Shown one piece after another: positions 1-8,068 of a stretch of 64,000 bases of DNA; the first letter of the stretch is position 1, and each line of letters starts with the position of its first letter. A program made the translations under genes and the position numbers. The notes under the pieces are model-generated. The model was given only the letters and a program-made list of their open reading frames with translations, was not told the origin of the DNA and did not search any database. The DNA is taken from positions 124,001-188,000 of the forward strand of contig DASXKN010000026.1 of NCBI GenBank assembly GCA_036496805.1, in the 5' to 3' direction. Source of the stretch: SZAS-103 sp036496805 (GTDB lineage: Bacteria > Pseudomonadota > Gammaproteobacteria > Xanthomonadales > Xanthomonadaceae).

Positions 1-300
1 CGCGTGGCCTTCGGTCCACGACCATCCATAGTGCAGCCAGCAGGTTGCCGAGACCGCCGCGATCGGGCGGATGCCGTGCGAGCGCGCCATCCGCAGCTCG
101 GCCGGCGTCAGCGTCGCGACCCACGGCAACGCGCCATCGCGTGCGCCTTCCAGCCGCGCCTTGATGAAGGGCGGCACGCGATCGGCGCGCAATGCTTCGA
201 CGATCTCCGCCTGTCGCTGCGCCGAAGCCTCGGCGGCGGCTTGCGCGGCGGCTTTCGCGGCCGGATCGGAACCCTTGGTCAGCCAGCTCAGGAATCCCAT
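1..300 (-). CDS. Partial protein, possibly YbjQ-like, in the telA cluster
   Basis: This reading frame starts at an ATG at 300 and runs off the left edge of the window, so only the first 100 residues are visible. The N-terminus reads MGFLSWLTKGSDPAAKAAA and is followed by an Ala/Gln/Glu-rich helix (about residues 14-40). The later segment, LTPAELRMARSHGIRPIAAVS followed by a short hydrophobic stretch, resembles the opening of YbjQ-type or 'heavy-metal-binding-domain' proteins. That resemblance is from memory and weak. It begins 14 bases after the stop of the preceding small gene and has the same direction, so it is probably the third gene of a telA operon. Function is unknown. Confidence 0.6.
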   Translation of the reverse strand, partial: MGFLSWLTKGSDPAAKAAAQAAAEASAQRQAEIVEALRADRVPPFIKARLEGARDGALPWVATLTPAELRMARSHGIRPIAAVSATCWLHYGWSWTEGHA

Positions 301-313
301 GGCGCTGCCGTCC

Positions 314-721
314 TCAACTGCCCATGAAAGCGGAAAGGGATTGCGCGAGGCGCTTGGCATGGTCGGACGCCGTCTTCGTCTCCTCGGCGAGCTTGACGAA
401 CCACTCGGCCGGATCGACCGACTTGGTGTTCAGCACGATGTCGCGCACGACCATCGCCACGGTCGCCTTCAGGCGGCCCTTCACCACTTCGAGGGTATAG
501 CGATGCTGGTCCATGTCGACCGTGACGCCGGTGATCGTGGTCGTGCGGCTGAAGAAGCCGCTGCTGGTTTCGAGCAGGGTCACGCGCTCGGGCATCGCTT
601 CGCGCAGGCGCAGCGCCAGCGCCTTCAGGTTGCCCTGCGCATCGGACTGGAAGCGTCGCAGCCACGCCGCCTGGTCGTCGAACGCGACCGGCCTGGGGTT
701 TTCGGTCATGTCGCCGTTCAT
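314..721 (-). CDS. Small hypothetical protein co-transcribed with telA
   Basis: A 135-residue acidic/basic mixed protein with no signal peptide or membrane segment. Its ATG overlaps the telA stop codon in an ATGA arrangement at 718-721, which argues for translational coupling. The middle (about residues 50-95) is a run of predicted beta strands (VTLLETSSGFFSRTTTITGV, then VDMDQHRYTLEVVKGRLKAT). The C-terminus is helical (WFVKLAEETKTASDHAKRLA). I do not recognise a family. Its position between telA and another small gene suggests a cytoplasmic partner of the TelA protein, but that is inference from context. Confidence 0.75.
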   Translation of the reverse strand: MNGDMTENPRPVAFDDQAAWLRRFQSDAQGNLKALALRLREAMPERVTLLETSSGFFSRTTTITGVTVDMDQHRYTLEVVKGRLKATVAMVVRDIVLNTKSVDPAEWFVKLAEETKTASDHAKRLAQSLSAFMGS

Positions 722-1974
722 CGCGGCAGCGCCTCGGTCGCGGCGCGCTGGTTGACGCCCTGCATGCCGATCACCAGCTTGTCGCGTACCTGCGCGAGTT
801 GGGCCTCGCGTTCGCGATCGCCCCTGGCGACTTCGCGCTCGATGTCGAGCACTTCGTTCATCGTCTTGATCGTCTCGTCCGCGACCTGCGAGAGCACCTC
901 GATGTTGCGCGGATCGCCGGCGAGGCTGCGCGCCGCGCTGGTCGCGGCATCGTGCGCGCCTTTCGCGGCCAGCAGGGTGATCTGGCGGCTGGCTTCGTCG
1001 AGCTTCTCGGACTGTTCGGCGGCATGCTTCAGCTCGACCTGCACCACCGCCTGCGAAGCCACCGCCATCAGTCGCGGAATCACCACCAGCATGCCGTTGG
1101 ACACCTTCATCAGGCGCGTTTCGGCGGCCTTGCGGTTCTGGCCGATGATCGGGATCAGCATCGCCGAACCGACCAGGCTCTCGCGCATGTCGGCGACCTT
1201 GCCGCGGAAATTCGCGAGCGAGCCGCGGAATTCGAGCACGTCGGCCGCATCGGCGGCATCGCCGGTCTGCAGGGCGTGTTGGCGCAAGGCCTCGAGTTCG
1301 CCCTCGCCGCGGTCGAGCGCGAGCTGGCCGGCGGCGATCGCGATCTTGAGCTGGAACAGACTCTTGCGGATCGCGATGGCCTGTTCGTCGAGCAGGTCGA
1401 TGGTGACGCCGAGGTCGGCCTTGGTCTTGCGCGCCTTGGCGATCTCGGCATCCATCAGGTCGAGGAACTGCTTGCGGTTTTCCTGGAAGGCCTTGAACGC
1501 GCTGTGCGCCTCGCCGAGGAAACCCATGACCTTGCCGAACAGGCCGCCATGCGAAGGCGGTGCCTTGCCGGTGGCTTCGGCCTGCAGGTCCTGGATACGC
1601 AGGATCTTGATGCCATCGAGCACCGCGGCGGCGATCTGCCCCACTTCGCCGGAATTGCCCACGGTGACGCCGGTGAGCAACTGGCGCGAAGCCTGGCTGA
1701 TGCCGGCGAGCACGTCGTCGCCGTGCGAGAGCAGCGAATTGGTCTTGCGGAAATCGATCTTCGCCGCCGACTGTTGCGCGGCGGCGAGTTCATCGGGCGT
1801 GAGCTTGTCGATCTCGACCAGGCGCGGCAGCGGCGCCTGCGGCTGCAGGCGTTCGTCGAGCAGCGCCGGCGGCGAAGCGCTCGCCGCGACGGGCGCCAGC
1901 GGTTTCGCGGGTTCGGGCTCGAGTCCGGGAATCGAGGAGAGGTCGAGCGGCGTATCGGTGGGCTTGTCGGGCAT
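718..1974 (-). CDS. telA: Toxic anion resistance protein, TelA/KlaA family
   Basis: A 418-residue soluble protein of mostly long helices, as in the TelA/KlaA family linked to tellurite and other toxic-anion or envelope stress. The N-terminus is a Pro/Ala-rich linker (residues 1-60). A helical core follows, with segments such as SLLSHGDDVLAGISQASRQLL near residue 85 and a C-terminal region with AARSLAGDPRNIEVLSQVADE. An upstream in-frame ATG at 2085 would add 37 residues of low-complexity sequence; I prefer the ATG at 1974 because family-like sequence (MPDKPTDTPLDLSSIPG) starts there. It is the first gene of a cluster of three on this strand. The biochemical role of the family is not firmly established. 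Confidence 0.85.
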   Translation of the reverse strand: MPDKPTDTPLDLSSIPGLEPEPAKPLAPVAASASPPALLDERLQPQAPLPRLVEIDKLTPDELAAAQQSAAKIDFRKTNSLLSHGDDVLAGISQASRQLLTGVTVGNSGEVGQIAAAVLDGIKILRIQDLQAEATGKAPPSHGGLFGKVMGFLGEAHSAFKAFQENRKQFLDLMDAEIAKARKTKADLGVTIDLLDEQAIAIRKSLFQLKIAIAAGQLALDRGEGELEALRQHALQTGDAADAADVLEFRGSLANFRGKVADMRESLVGSAMLIPIIGQNRKAAETRLMKVSNGMLVVIPRLMAVASQAVVQVELKHAAEQSEKLDEASRQITLLAAKGAHDAATSAARSLAGDPRNIEVLSQVADETIKTMNEVLDIEREVARGDREREAQLAQVRDKLVIGMQGVNQRAATEALPR

Positions 1975-2099
1975 GACGAGGGTTCCGCGGACCATGGCCA
2001 AATGGAAAGCCCCCGCGATGCGGAGGCCTCCCGAGTCTACGCGCAGTCGGGGACACGAAGTAGGCAACGCGCAGGGCCGCGACATCCGGCCATGCCAAG

Positions 2100-3296
2100 T
2101 CAGGCACAGTCGTCATGCAGGCTCGCCGCGGCGGCGATCGCGCGCATGGCGTTACGCTTCGGCAAGGCCTTCAGTCCAAAGCACGGCCGCAACCAGGAGA
2201 CGCGCTTGATGCCTTCCGACAGCAGGAAGCAGCCGGTGACGGTCCCGACAAGGATGACCAGCGGCTCGCTCACCGGGCCGAGGTGGTAGGGCGTCAGCCA
2301 GAAACCGAGGCCGACGATCAGGCTCTGGTGCAGCACGTACCAGGGATAGACCGACTCGGTCGCCCACGGCAGCCAGCGGAACGGACGGTTCAGCAGGGCG
2401 TGGGCCCAGCCGAGGATCGCCAGCAGCATGGTCCAGATGTAGGCCACGCGCAGGGCCCAGATGCACACGCCCTGCCAGTGCGGGGCGTCGTCGGGCAGCA
2501 GGCGGCCGAGCAGGATGTAGGGCACGAAGATCGCAAGCGCCAGCCCGAGGGTCGTGCGGCGCAGGCGTACCACTTCCGTCCAGAAGCCTTCGGCGCGCGC
2601 AATCAGGAATCCGTACAGGAACATCGTGAAGTACAGCGGGTTCGCGTACCAGTCCCTGAAGAAGTCGTGGGTGTCCGGAAACCGATCCTGCAGGGTGACG
2701 ACGTAGAGCAGGATCGGCAACGCCGGCAGCACCATCAGCTTCCAGCCGCGCAGGCCGGTGAACCACGCCGTCACGCGTTGTCCCATGGGCGAGGCCAGGG
2801 GCTTGGCCAGCAGCGCCAGCGCGAGGGTGTACATCCACAGGTAGAACAGGTACCAGAGGTGGTTCCAGGTGAAGCCATACTGCCAGCCGTCGAAAGCGTC
2901 CTTCGGCCAGTGGCTGTGGCTCCAGTAGGCGAGCAGGAAGGTCCAGAAGCCGGGCGCGACCTTGCCGTTGCTCACGCCCTGGGCATAGGGCTGGATCGGG
3001 ATGATGAAGGCCATGCCGAACAGCAGCGGCAGCATCAGCCGCCAGTTGCGCTGGCGGACGAAGCGCCAGACCCGGTCGGGCTTGAGCAGGAAGGCCGCCG
3101 CCATGCCCGAAACCATGAAGACCAGCTCCATCCGCCAGCGGTTCACGAACAGCATCGGGAATTGAAGCCAGCCGGCGAGGTGCACGCTCTTCACGTGCCA
3201 GCCCCAGTCGGCGACGTAGAACATGCACAGGTGGTAGAGGATCAGCAGCCCGAAGGCCAGGGCGCGCAGGGCGTCGATGTCGTGGCGGCGTTGCAT
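2100..3296 (-). CDS. Membrane acyltransferase, acyltransferase-3 (OpgC-like) family
   Basis: A 398-residue integral membrane protein with about ten hydrophobic segments. The opening RRHDIDALRALAFGLLILYH is the typical first helix of acyltransferase-3 proteins, with the conserved Arg/Asp and a His at the membrane face; MELVFMVSGMAAAFLL matches the second helix. The family transfers acyl groups (acetyl, succinyl) to sugars or peptides at the membrane. The closest recalled subgroup is OpgC/MdoC-like glucan modification, but the substrate cannot be read from the sequence. The gene is divergent from a LytTR regulator 150 bases away, which may control it. The C-terminus is cytoplasmic and basic. 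Confidence 0.88.
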   Translation of the reverse strand: MQRRHDIDALRALAFGLLILYHLCMFYVADWGWHVKSVHLAGWLQFPMLFVNRWRMELVFMVSGMAAAFLLKPDRVWRFVRQRNWRLMLPLLFGMAFIIPIQPYAQGVSNGKVAPGFWTFLLAYWSHSHWPKDAFDGWQYGFTWNHLWYLFYLWMYTLALALLAKPLASPMGQRVTAWFTGLRGWKLMVLPALPILLYVVTLQDRFPDTHDFFRDWYANPLYFTMFLYGFLIARAEGFWTEVVRLRRTTLGLALAIFVPYILLGRLLPDDAPHWQGVCIWALRVAYIWTMLLAILGWAHALLNRPFRWLPWATESVYPWYVLHQSLIVGLGFWLTPYHLGPVSEPLVILVGTVTGCFLLSEGIKRVSWLRPCFGLKALPKRNAMRAIAAAASLHDDCA

Positions 3297-3366
3297 GGCA
3301 GGTCTCCCGGTGGATGGGGCGAATCTGCCGGGCCGGTCGAAACGCGCCCACCATCAAGTGCCCAGG

Positions 3367-3411
3367 GACGAACCATGGTGACGAATCGCGGATATCCGGG
3401 ACGAATCGCGG
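3367..3411. promoter_or_regulatory. Three direct repeats in the divergent acyltransferase/LytTR promoter
   Basis: The 149-base divergent gap holds three copies of a 12-base repeat on the plus strand: GACGAACCATGG at 3367, GACGAATCGCGG at 3380 and GACGAATCGCGG at 3400. The start-to-start distances are 13 and 20 bases. LytTR-domain proteins usually bind pairs of short direct repeats about two helical turns apart, so the second and third copies fit such an operator. No clear -35/-10 pair could be assigned. Confidence 0.45.
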
Positions 3412-3445
3412 GCGCGTTTCCCGTCCCCGACCGTAGAATGCGCGG

Positions 3446-4426
3446 ATGCCGAGCAGCCCTTCCCCCGCTCCGCCCCCCGCGGCGGCCACCCTTGCCGATG
3501 CCACCCGGCGCGCCTCGACCGACCCGGGCATGGCATCGGCCTCCGCAGCCGCCCCAGGCGACGGGGAACGTGGTGGCGCCACCCTGTGGGAGCGCTACCA
3601 GCCGTGGCGGCGCTGGGTGGAACCCGGATTCTGGATCGTCCTGCTGGCAATCCAGTTCGTGGTGAATTCGCTGGATGCGATCATCGACGTTCGGCGCGGC
3701 CAGCCCGATTTCCCGGCGTGGAAACCGATCAGCTGGGAACTGTCGAGCCACCTGGTGGTGCTGGCGCTGGTTCCGGCCATCATCGCCCTGGAGCGGCGCA
3801 TCCCGCTGACCTTCCAGACCTGGCGTCGCAACCTGTCCTGGCACCTCCTGGGCACCGTGGTGTTCTGCCTCGTGCACGTGGCTGCCATGGTCGGCCTGCG
3901 CCAGTTGTTCTATGCGTGGATGGGACAGGCCTACGACTTCGGTCCCTGGCCGCGCGAACTGCTCTACGAATACCTCAAGGACTGGCGCACCTACGCGACG
4001 GTCCTGCTGGTCGTCGGCGCCTACCGGCTGCTGCTGCTGCGCCTGCAGGGCGAGGCGCGCCTGCTCGACGAACCCGACGAGGGTATCGAGCCACCCGAGC
4101 CGATCGAGCGCCCCGACCGCTTCCTCGTGCGCAAGCTCGGCAAGGAATTCCTGATCGCGGCCAACGACATCGAATACCTCGAGGCCTCCGGCAACTACGT
4201 GAACCTGCACGTGAAAGGTCGCGCCTATCCCCTGCGCAGCACGATGGCCGCGCTCGAACCGCGCCTGGATCCGTCCCGCTTCGCCCGCGTCCACCGTAGC
4301 TGGATGGTCAACCTCGACCAGATCGCCGAGATCGAGCCGCTGGAAACCGGCGACGCCCGCGTGCGCCTGCGCGACGGCACCCAGGTGCCTTGCAGCCGCA
4401 AGTACCGCGCGACGCTGAAGCGATAG
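3446..4426 (+). CDS. Membrane-anchored LytTR-family transcriptional regulator
   Basis: A 326-residue protein with a Pro/Ala-rich cytoplasmic head (residues 1-50), four hydrophobic segments (about residues 63-78, 105-122, 133-150 and 182-195) and a C-terminal LytTR DNA-binding domain (about residues 225-326). The domain shows FLVRKLGKEFLIAANDIEYLEASGNYVNLH and the late segment RFARVHRSWMVNLDQIAEIE, both hallmarks of LytTR. There is no receiver domain, so the signal is probably sensed by the membrane part. It is divergent from the acyltransferase gene and likely regulates it and itself. The start at 3446 is followed by a poorly conserved low-complexity stretch; a later start (for example near 3530) is possible. 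Confidence 0.88.
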   Translation: MPSSPSPAPPPAAATLADATRRASTDPGMASASAAAPGDGERGGATLWERYQPWRRWVEPGFWIVLLAIQFVVNSLDAIIDVRRGQPDFPAWKPISWELSSHLVVLALVPAIIALERRIPLTFQTWRRNLSWHLLGTVVFCLVHVAAMVGLRQLFYAWMGQAYDFGPWPRELLYEYLKDWRTYATVLLVVGAYRLLLLRLQGEARLLDEPDEGIEPPEPIERPDRFLVRKLGKEFLIAANDIEYLEASGNYVNLHVKGRAYPLRSTMAALEPRLDPSRFARVHRSWMVNLDQIAEIEPLETGDARVRLRDGTQVPCSRKYRATLKR

Positions 4427-4474
4427 CGCACGGCCCGCGGCTGCCGGCGCGACTCGCCATCCGGGCTACAGGCT

Positions 4475-4530
4475 ATCCGTCGTCGCCGTCGCCGTCGTCG
4501 TCGTCGTCGTTCGATCCGGCCAGAGCCGGC
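4475..4530. terminator. CGT trinucleotide run and GC-rich hairpin between convergent genes
   Basis: The gap between the LytTR gene and the convergent TPR gene contains a run of CGT/CGC triplets (about 4476-4511). An inverted repeat follows, CCGGC-CAGA-GCCGG at 4516-4529, then CTTTG. The hairpin could end transcription from either side, although the T-run is short. The triplet run is a simple-sequence tract and could vary in length between strains. Confidence 0.4.
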
Positions 4531-4543
4531 TTTGTCCGCCTCG

Positions 4544-6154
4544 TCAGCCGCGCGCCTTGGCTTGCCGTTCTTCCTTGGCGAGTTCGGCGCGCATCCGCGG
4601 CACGAGTTCCTGCACGGCCGGATCGTCGCCGAAGTGGGCGAGGAAATAGACGAGGGTGTCATGCAGGCCCGGACGCGGCTGGTCCTTCTGGATGCTCGCG
4701 CGCAGCAGCCACCCGTTGGGATCGTCCGGATGCGCCTTGATGAGGCGGTCGGCGACGTCCCAGCCCTTGTCGAACTGGCGCGAGCGGTGCACGTAGTCGT
4801 CGCCGAGCTCGTCCAGCGCCCAGGCATCGTCCGGCGCCAGCTTCAGGGCGGCGAGCACATCGTTCTCGGCATCGACCAGATGGCCGGTCGAACGCTCGTA
4901 GTACGAACGCGCTTCGTAGGAGAACTTGTTGTCCGGCTCCAGCGCCACGAAACGGTCCGCTTCGGCTTTCGCCAGGCCGTTGCGATGCAGGTCGGTCAGG
5001 GTGTCGACCAGGGACATGTGTTCGTCGACGAGGGTCGGATCGAAACGGATCGCCTCGGACAGATACACCACGGCCGTCGACGACTGGTCGTCGCTCTCGG
5101 CCGTCCGTCCGGCGTTGCCGAACAGCTTGGCCGCCCCGATCCGGTCGAACACCTTGCGGAACGCGCCAATCTCCGACTTGCTGGTGCATGCGCAATCGAT
5201 GCGGTACTCGACCGCGTCGTCCTCGGGCAGGAACAACTCCAGCAGGGGATTGCTCCTGGCGTGGACCTGGGCCTTGGCGACCGCTTCGCGCACCTCGCGC
5301 CGCGATCCGCCCCAGACCGGCCTCGACAGCCAGATCGCGCGCGAATGGATCCAGTAGTTCGCCGGGTCGATGCGCAGCCCGCGAGCGATGGCGGCGCGTG
5401 CGTAGCGGCCATCGCCATCGAGGATGCCGGTTTCGATCATGGCCGCGTAGACCGGCGTGATCTGCGGATCGAGCCGTTCGGCTTTCTCCAGATCCGGCCT
5501 GGCCAGCGCGATCATCCCCTGCATGGCTTCGATGGCGCTGGCCGGCGTGTTGCGGATGAGGCCGGTGCCGCGCGCCGCGCGCGCCTGCGCGACATAGGCC
5601 ACGCCACTCGCCGCCCACGCGAACGCGCTGTTCGGCGACTGCTGTTTCCACGCGTCCAGGGTCGGACGCAGGGCCGCGGTGGAATCCTTGAAGTCGACGA
5701 AGAACGTCTGGTCCAGCCGGCCGAGTGCCGCCGGGTTCGTGCGCTGGGCGTGCAAGGCGTCGGCCATGCGCCGGTCGAGCTCGGCCGCCTGGTTGCCATC
5801 GACGAGCCTGACGATTTCGGCGGTGGTGATGACCGGCTGCGTGGAGTAGCGGCAGTAGGCATCGACGGTGCGCCGCGACCAGTGGCTCCCGGGCGGATCC
5901 GGGAACGCCAGGCAGCGCTGCAACGGATCGGCGATCGCTTCCGCTTTCTCCGCCCGGTCGAGGAAAGCAGCCGCTTCGGAGGGCGTAAACGGAGCAGAAA
6001 GGCCCCAGAAGTGAAGGTGCGGGAATCCGCCGGCCAGTCCCAGCCTCACACCCATGGCAACCAGGGCGATCACCGAGCCGGCGATGATCCGCGGCCAGTT
6101 CGTTTCGCGCCGTACCGTTTCCCGCCGTGGCGGCAGGTCTCGCTGATAAGACAT
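4544..6154 (-). CDS. Membrane-anchored DUF4034/TPR-type protein
   Basis: A 536-residue protein with a short basic cytoplasmic head, one membrane helix (about residues 24-42) and a large presumably periplasmic part. Residues 150-330 contain FAWAASGVAYVAQARAARG and RAIWLSRPVWGGSRREVREAV; the WGGS block is what I recall of DUF4034 proteins, which bind no known ligand. Residues 360-520 form TPR-like helical pairs (AVVYLSEAIRFDPTLVDEH, ADRFVALEPDNKFSYEARSY, VLAALKLAPDDAWALDELG). TPRs mediate protein contacts. The gene is divergent from the DUF2785 gene with a 105-base gap. Function is not known; family assignment is moderate. Confidence 0.75.
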   Translation of the reverse strand: MSYQRDLPPRRETVRRETNWPRIIAGSVIALVAMGVRLGLAGGFPHLHFWGLSAPFTPSEAAAFLDRAEKAEAIADPLQRCLAFPDPPGSHWSRRTVDAYCRYSTQPVITTAEIVRLVDGNQAAELDRRMADALHAQRTNPAALGRLDQTFFVDFKDSTAALRPTLDAWKQQSPNSAFAWAASGVAYVAQARAARGTGLIRNTPASAIEAMQGMIALARPDLEKAERLDPQITPVYAAMIETGILDGDGRYARAAIARGLRIDPANYWIHSRAIWLSRPVWGGSRREVREAVAKAQVHARSNPLLELFLPEDDAVEYRIDCACTSKSEIGAFRKVFDRIGAAKLFGNAGRTAESDDQSSTAVVYLSEAIRFDPTLVDEHMSLVDTLTDLHRNGLAKAEADRFVALEPDNKFSYEARSYYERSTGHLVDAENDVLAALKLAPDDAWALDELGDDYVHRSRQFDKGWDVADRLIKAHPDDPNGWLLRASIQKDQPRPGLHDTLVYFLAHFGDDPAVQELVPRMRAELAKEERQAKARG

Positions 6155-6259
6155 GCAATGGTTCCCCCTATCCCCGCGCGATTGTAATCGATCACGACTT
6201 GTCGACCGCCGCCGGCATCGCTACGGTAGCAAGGCTTCCACGGCCTACGGACCCGATCC

Positions 6260-7141
6260 ATGCGCACCCTGCTCGCCGGGCTGCTCGCCCTGCTGATGGC
6301 CCCCGCCTTCGCGGCCTGCCCTCCCGAAGGGCAGACCGCCGATTCGCTCAAGCAGCTCAAGGCGCTCAAGTTCCAGACCTCCGACGCCAACGACCAGAAG
6401 AAGCTGGCGATGGGACTGCTCGACTGCCTTGGCGATCCCGATCCGGTGATGCGCGACGACATCGCCTACGAGGCGCTGACGGCGTGGATGCGTGCCGGCG
6501 CCTTCGACGCCGACACCCTGCGCGCGATGCGCGATGCGCTCTATGCGCAGCTCGACGGCGACGACCCGCAGGGTTTCCGCAAGCCGTATGCCGCCCTGGT
6601 GTTGTCCGAGGTTGCGCGCACCGACCGGCTGAAGCCGTGGATGACCGCCGAGGAACGCGCGGCGATGGTCGAGAAAGCCGCGGGCTTCCTCGAAGGCCTG
6701 AACGACTACCGCGCCTTCGACGACAAGGAAGGCTGGCGCCACGGCGTCGCCCACGGCTCGGACTGGCTGATGCAGCTCGCGCTCAACACCACGCTCGAGC
6801 GCGCGCAGACCGACCGCATCCTCGCGGCGGTCGCCGTGCAGGTCGTGCCCGACGCCGCGCCGGCCTACGCCGCCGGCGAACCGGGCCGACTGGCGCGGCC
6901 GGTGATCTACATCGCCCAGCGCGGCATCTACACGCAGAAGGACTGGGACGGCTGGTTCGGCAAGCTCGTGCCGCGGATCGGCGACCCCGCGCTGGCGTAC
7001 AACGACAGCCACTGGCTGGCGCGCCGCCACGACCTGATGGCTTTCCTGATGAGCCTGTACATCGAGGCCGACCAGAGCGACGACCCCAACATCCACTTTC
7101 TCAAGCCCTCGATCGTGGAGACCGTCAAGAAGGTGCCGTGA
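6260..7141 (+). CDS. Secreted DUF2785 family protein
   Basis: A 293-residue protein with a signal peptide (MRTLLAGLLALLMAPAFA, cleavage near residue 18) and an all-helical HEAT-like body. The block DKEGWRHGVAHGSDWLMQLAL (about residues 155-175) is the family signature I recall for DUF2785. No enzymatic motif is visible. It starts 105 bases from the divergent TPR gene and is followed by the dienelactone-hydrolase-like gene after a 60-base gap. The hydrolase gene is preceded by its own Shine-Dalgarno-like AAGGAG, so the two may or may not share a transcript. Role unknown. Confidence 0.8.
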   Translation: MRTLLAGLLALLMAPAFAACPPEGQTADSLKQLKALKFQTSDANDQKKLAMGLLDCLGDPDPVMRDDIAYEALTAWMRAGAFDADTLRAMRDALYAQLDGDDPQGFRKPYAALVLSEVARTDRLKPWMTAEERAAMVEKAAGFLEGLNDYRAFDDKEGWRHGVAHGSDWLMQLALNTTLERAQTDRILAAVAVQVVPDAAPAYAAGEPGRLARPVIYIAQRGIYTQKDWDGWFGKLVPRIGDPALAYNDSHWLARRHDLMAFLMSLYIEADQSDDPNIHFLKPSIVETVKKVP

Positions 7142-7201
7142 GGAGCCGGATATCCTGAGAGAAGATGTCCAGAGGGAATCCATCCCGACAAGGAGCCGTC
7201 G

Positions 7202-7948
7202 ATGCCGCGCGAACCGATTTCCATCGCCACGAACGACGGCGCTTGTCCGACTTCGGTGTTCACGCCCGAAGGCGTCGGCCCATGGCCCGCGGCGATCTTC
7301 TACATGGACGGCCTCGGCATCCGGCCGACGCTGTTCGAGATGGCGCAGCGTCTGGCCGATTTCGGCTACGTCGTGCTGCTGCCCGATCTGTTCTACCGGG
7401 CCGGGCCGTATGCGCCGATGGATCCGAAGGCGATCTTCGCCCAGGGCAATTTCCGCGCCGTGGTCGGGCCGTTGATGGACACCACGGACTTCCAGAAGGC
7501 GGCCGAGGACACCGGCGCATTCCTCGCCCATCTCGATAAGCGCAGCGACGTCGCCAGCAAGCAGATCGGCGTCACCGGATACTGCATGGGTGGCGGCATG
7601 GCGCTCTCCGCGGCGGGCACGTTTCCCGAGCGCATCGCCGCGGCGGCGAGCTTCCACGGCGGCCGGCTCGCGACCGACCAGCCGGGCAGCCCGCACCTGC
7701 TCGCGCCGCGCCTGCAGGCCGAGGTGTATGTCGCCAGCGCCGACAACGATCCGTCCTGCCCGCCGGACATGATCGAACGCCTCGACGTCGCGCTGACGCA
7801 AGCCGGTGTCGTGCATCGCTGCGAAACCTACGCCGGCACGAAACATGGCTGGACCATGCCCGACTTCCCCGTCTACGACGATGCCGCCGCGGAGCGCCAC
7901 TGGCGCGAGCTGATCGCGCTGTTCGCGCGCAACCTGGAAATTGCGTGA
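7202..7948 (+). CDS. Dienelactone hydrolase family alpha/beta hydrolase
   Basis: A 248-residue cytoplasmic alpha/beta hydrolase of the usual family length. The nucleophile elbow is GYCMGGG (Cys about residue 125), the acid is probably the Asp in SADNDPSCP (about residue 182) and the base His lies in GTKHGWTMPDF (about residue 213), giving the Cys-Asp-His triad of dienelactone hydrolases. These enzymes open lactone or ester bonds in aromatic-ring breakdown, but many homologues have unknown substrates. AAGGAG at 7190-7195 is well placed for the ATG. No other ring-cleavage genes lie nearby, so a general esterase role is as likely. Confidence 0.88.
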   Translation: MPREPISIATNDGACPTSVFTPEGVGPWPAAIFYMDGLGIRPTLFEMAQRLADFGYVVLLPDLFYRAGPYAPMDPKAIFAQGNFRAVVGPLMDTTDFQKAAEDTGAFLAHLDKRSDVASKQIGVTGYCMGGGMALSAAGTFPERIAAAASFHGGRLATDQPGSPHLLAPRLQAEVYVASADNDPSCPPDMIERLDVALTQAGVVHRCETYAGTKHGWTMPDFPVYDDAAAERHWRELIALFARNLEIA

Positions 7949-8068
7949 CTGGATCGCGCGTGACCTGATCGCGCCCGACTTGATCGCGCAAGCGGAAGGC
8001 GCGAACGTGTCGCCCATCGGATGGAAGCGGATTTGTCGAAGGCGGGTTTGTCGAAGGTGGATCGCCGC

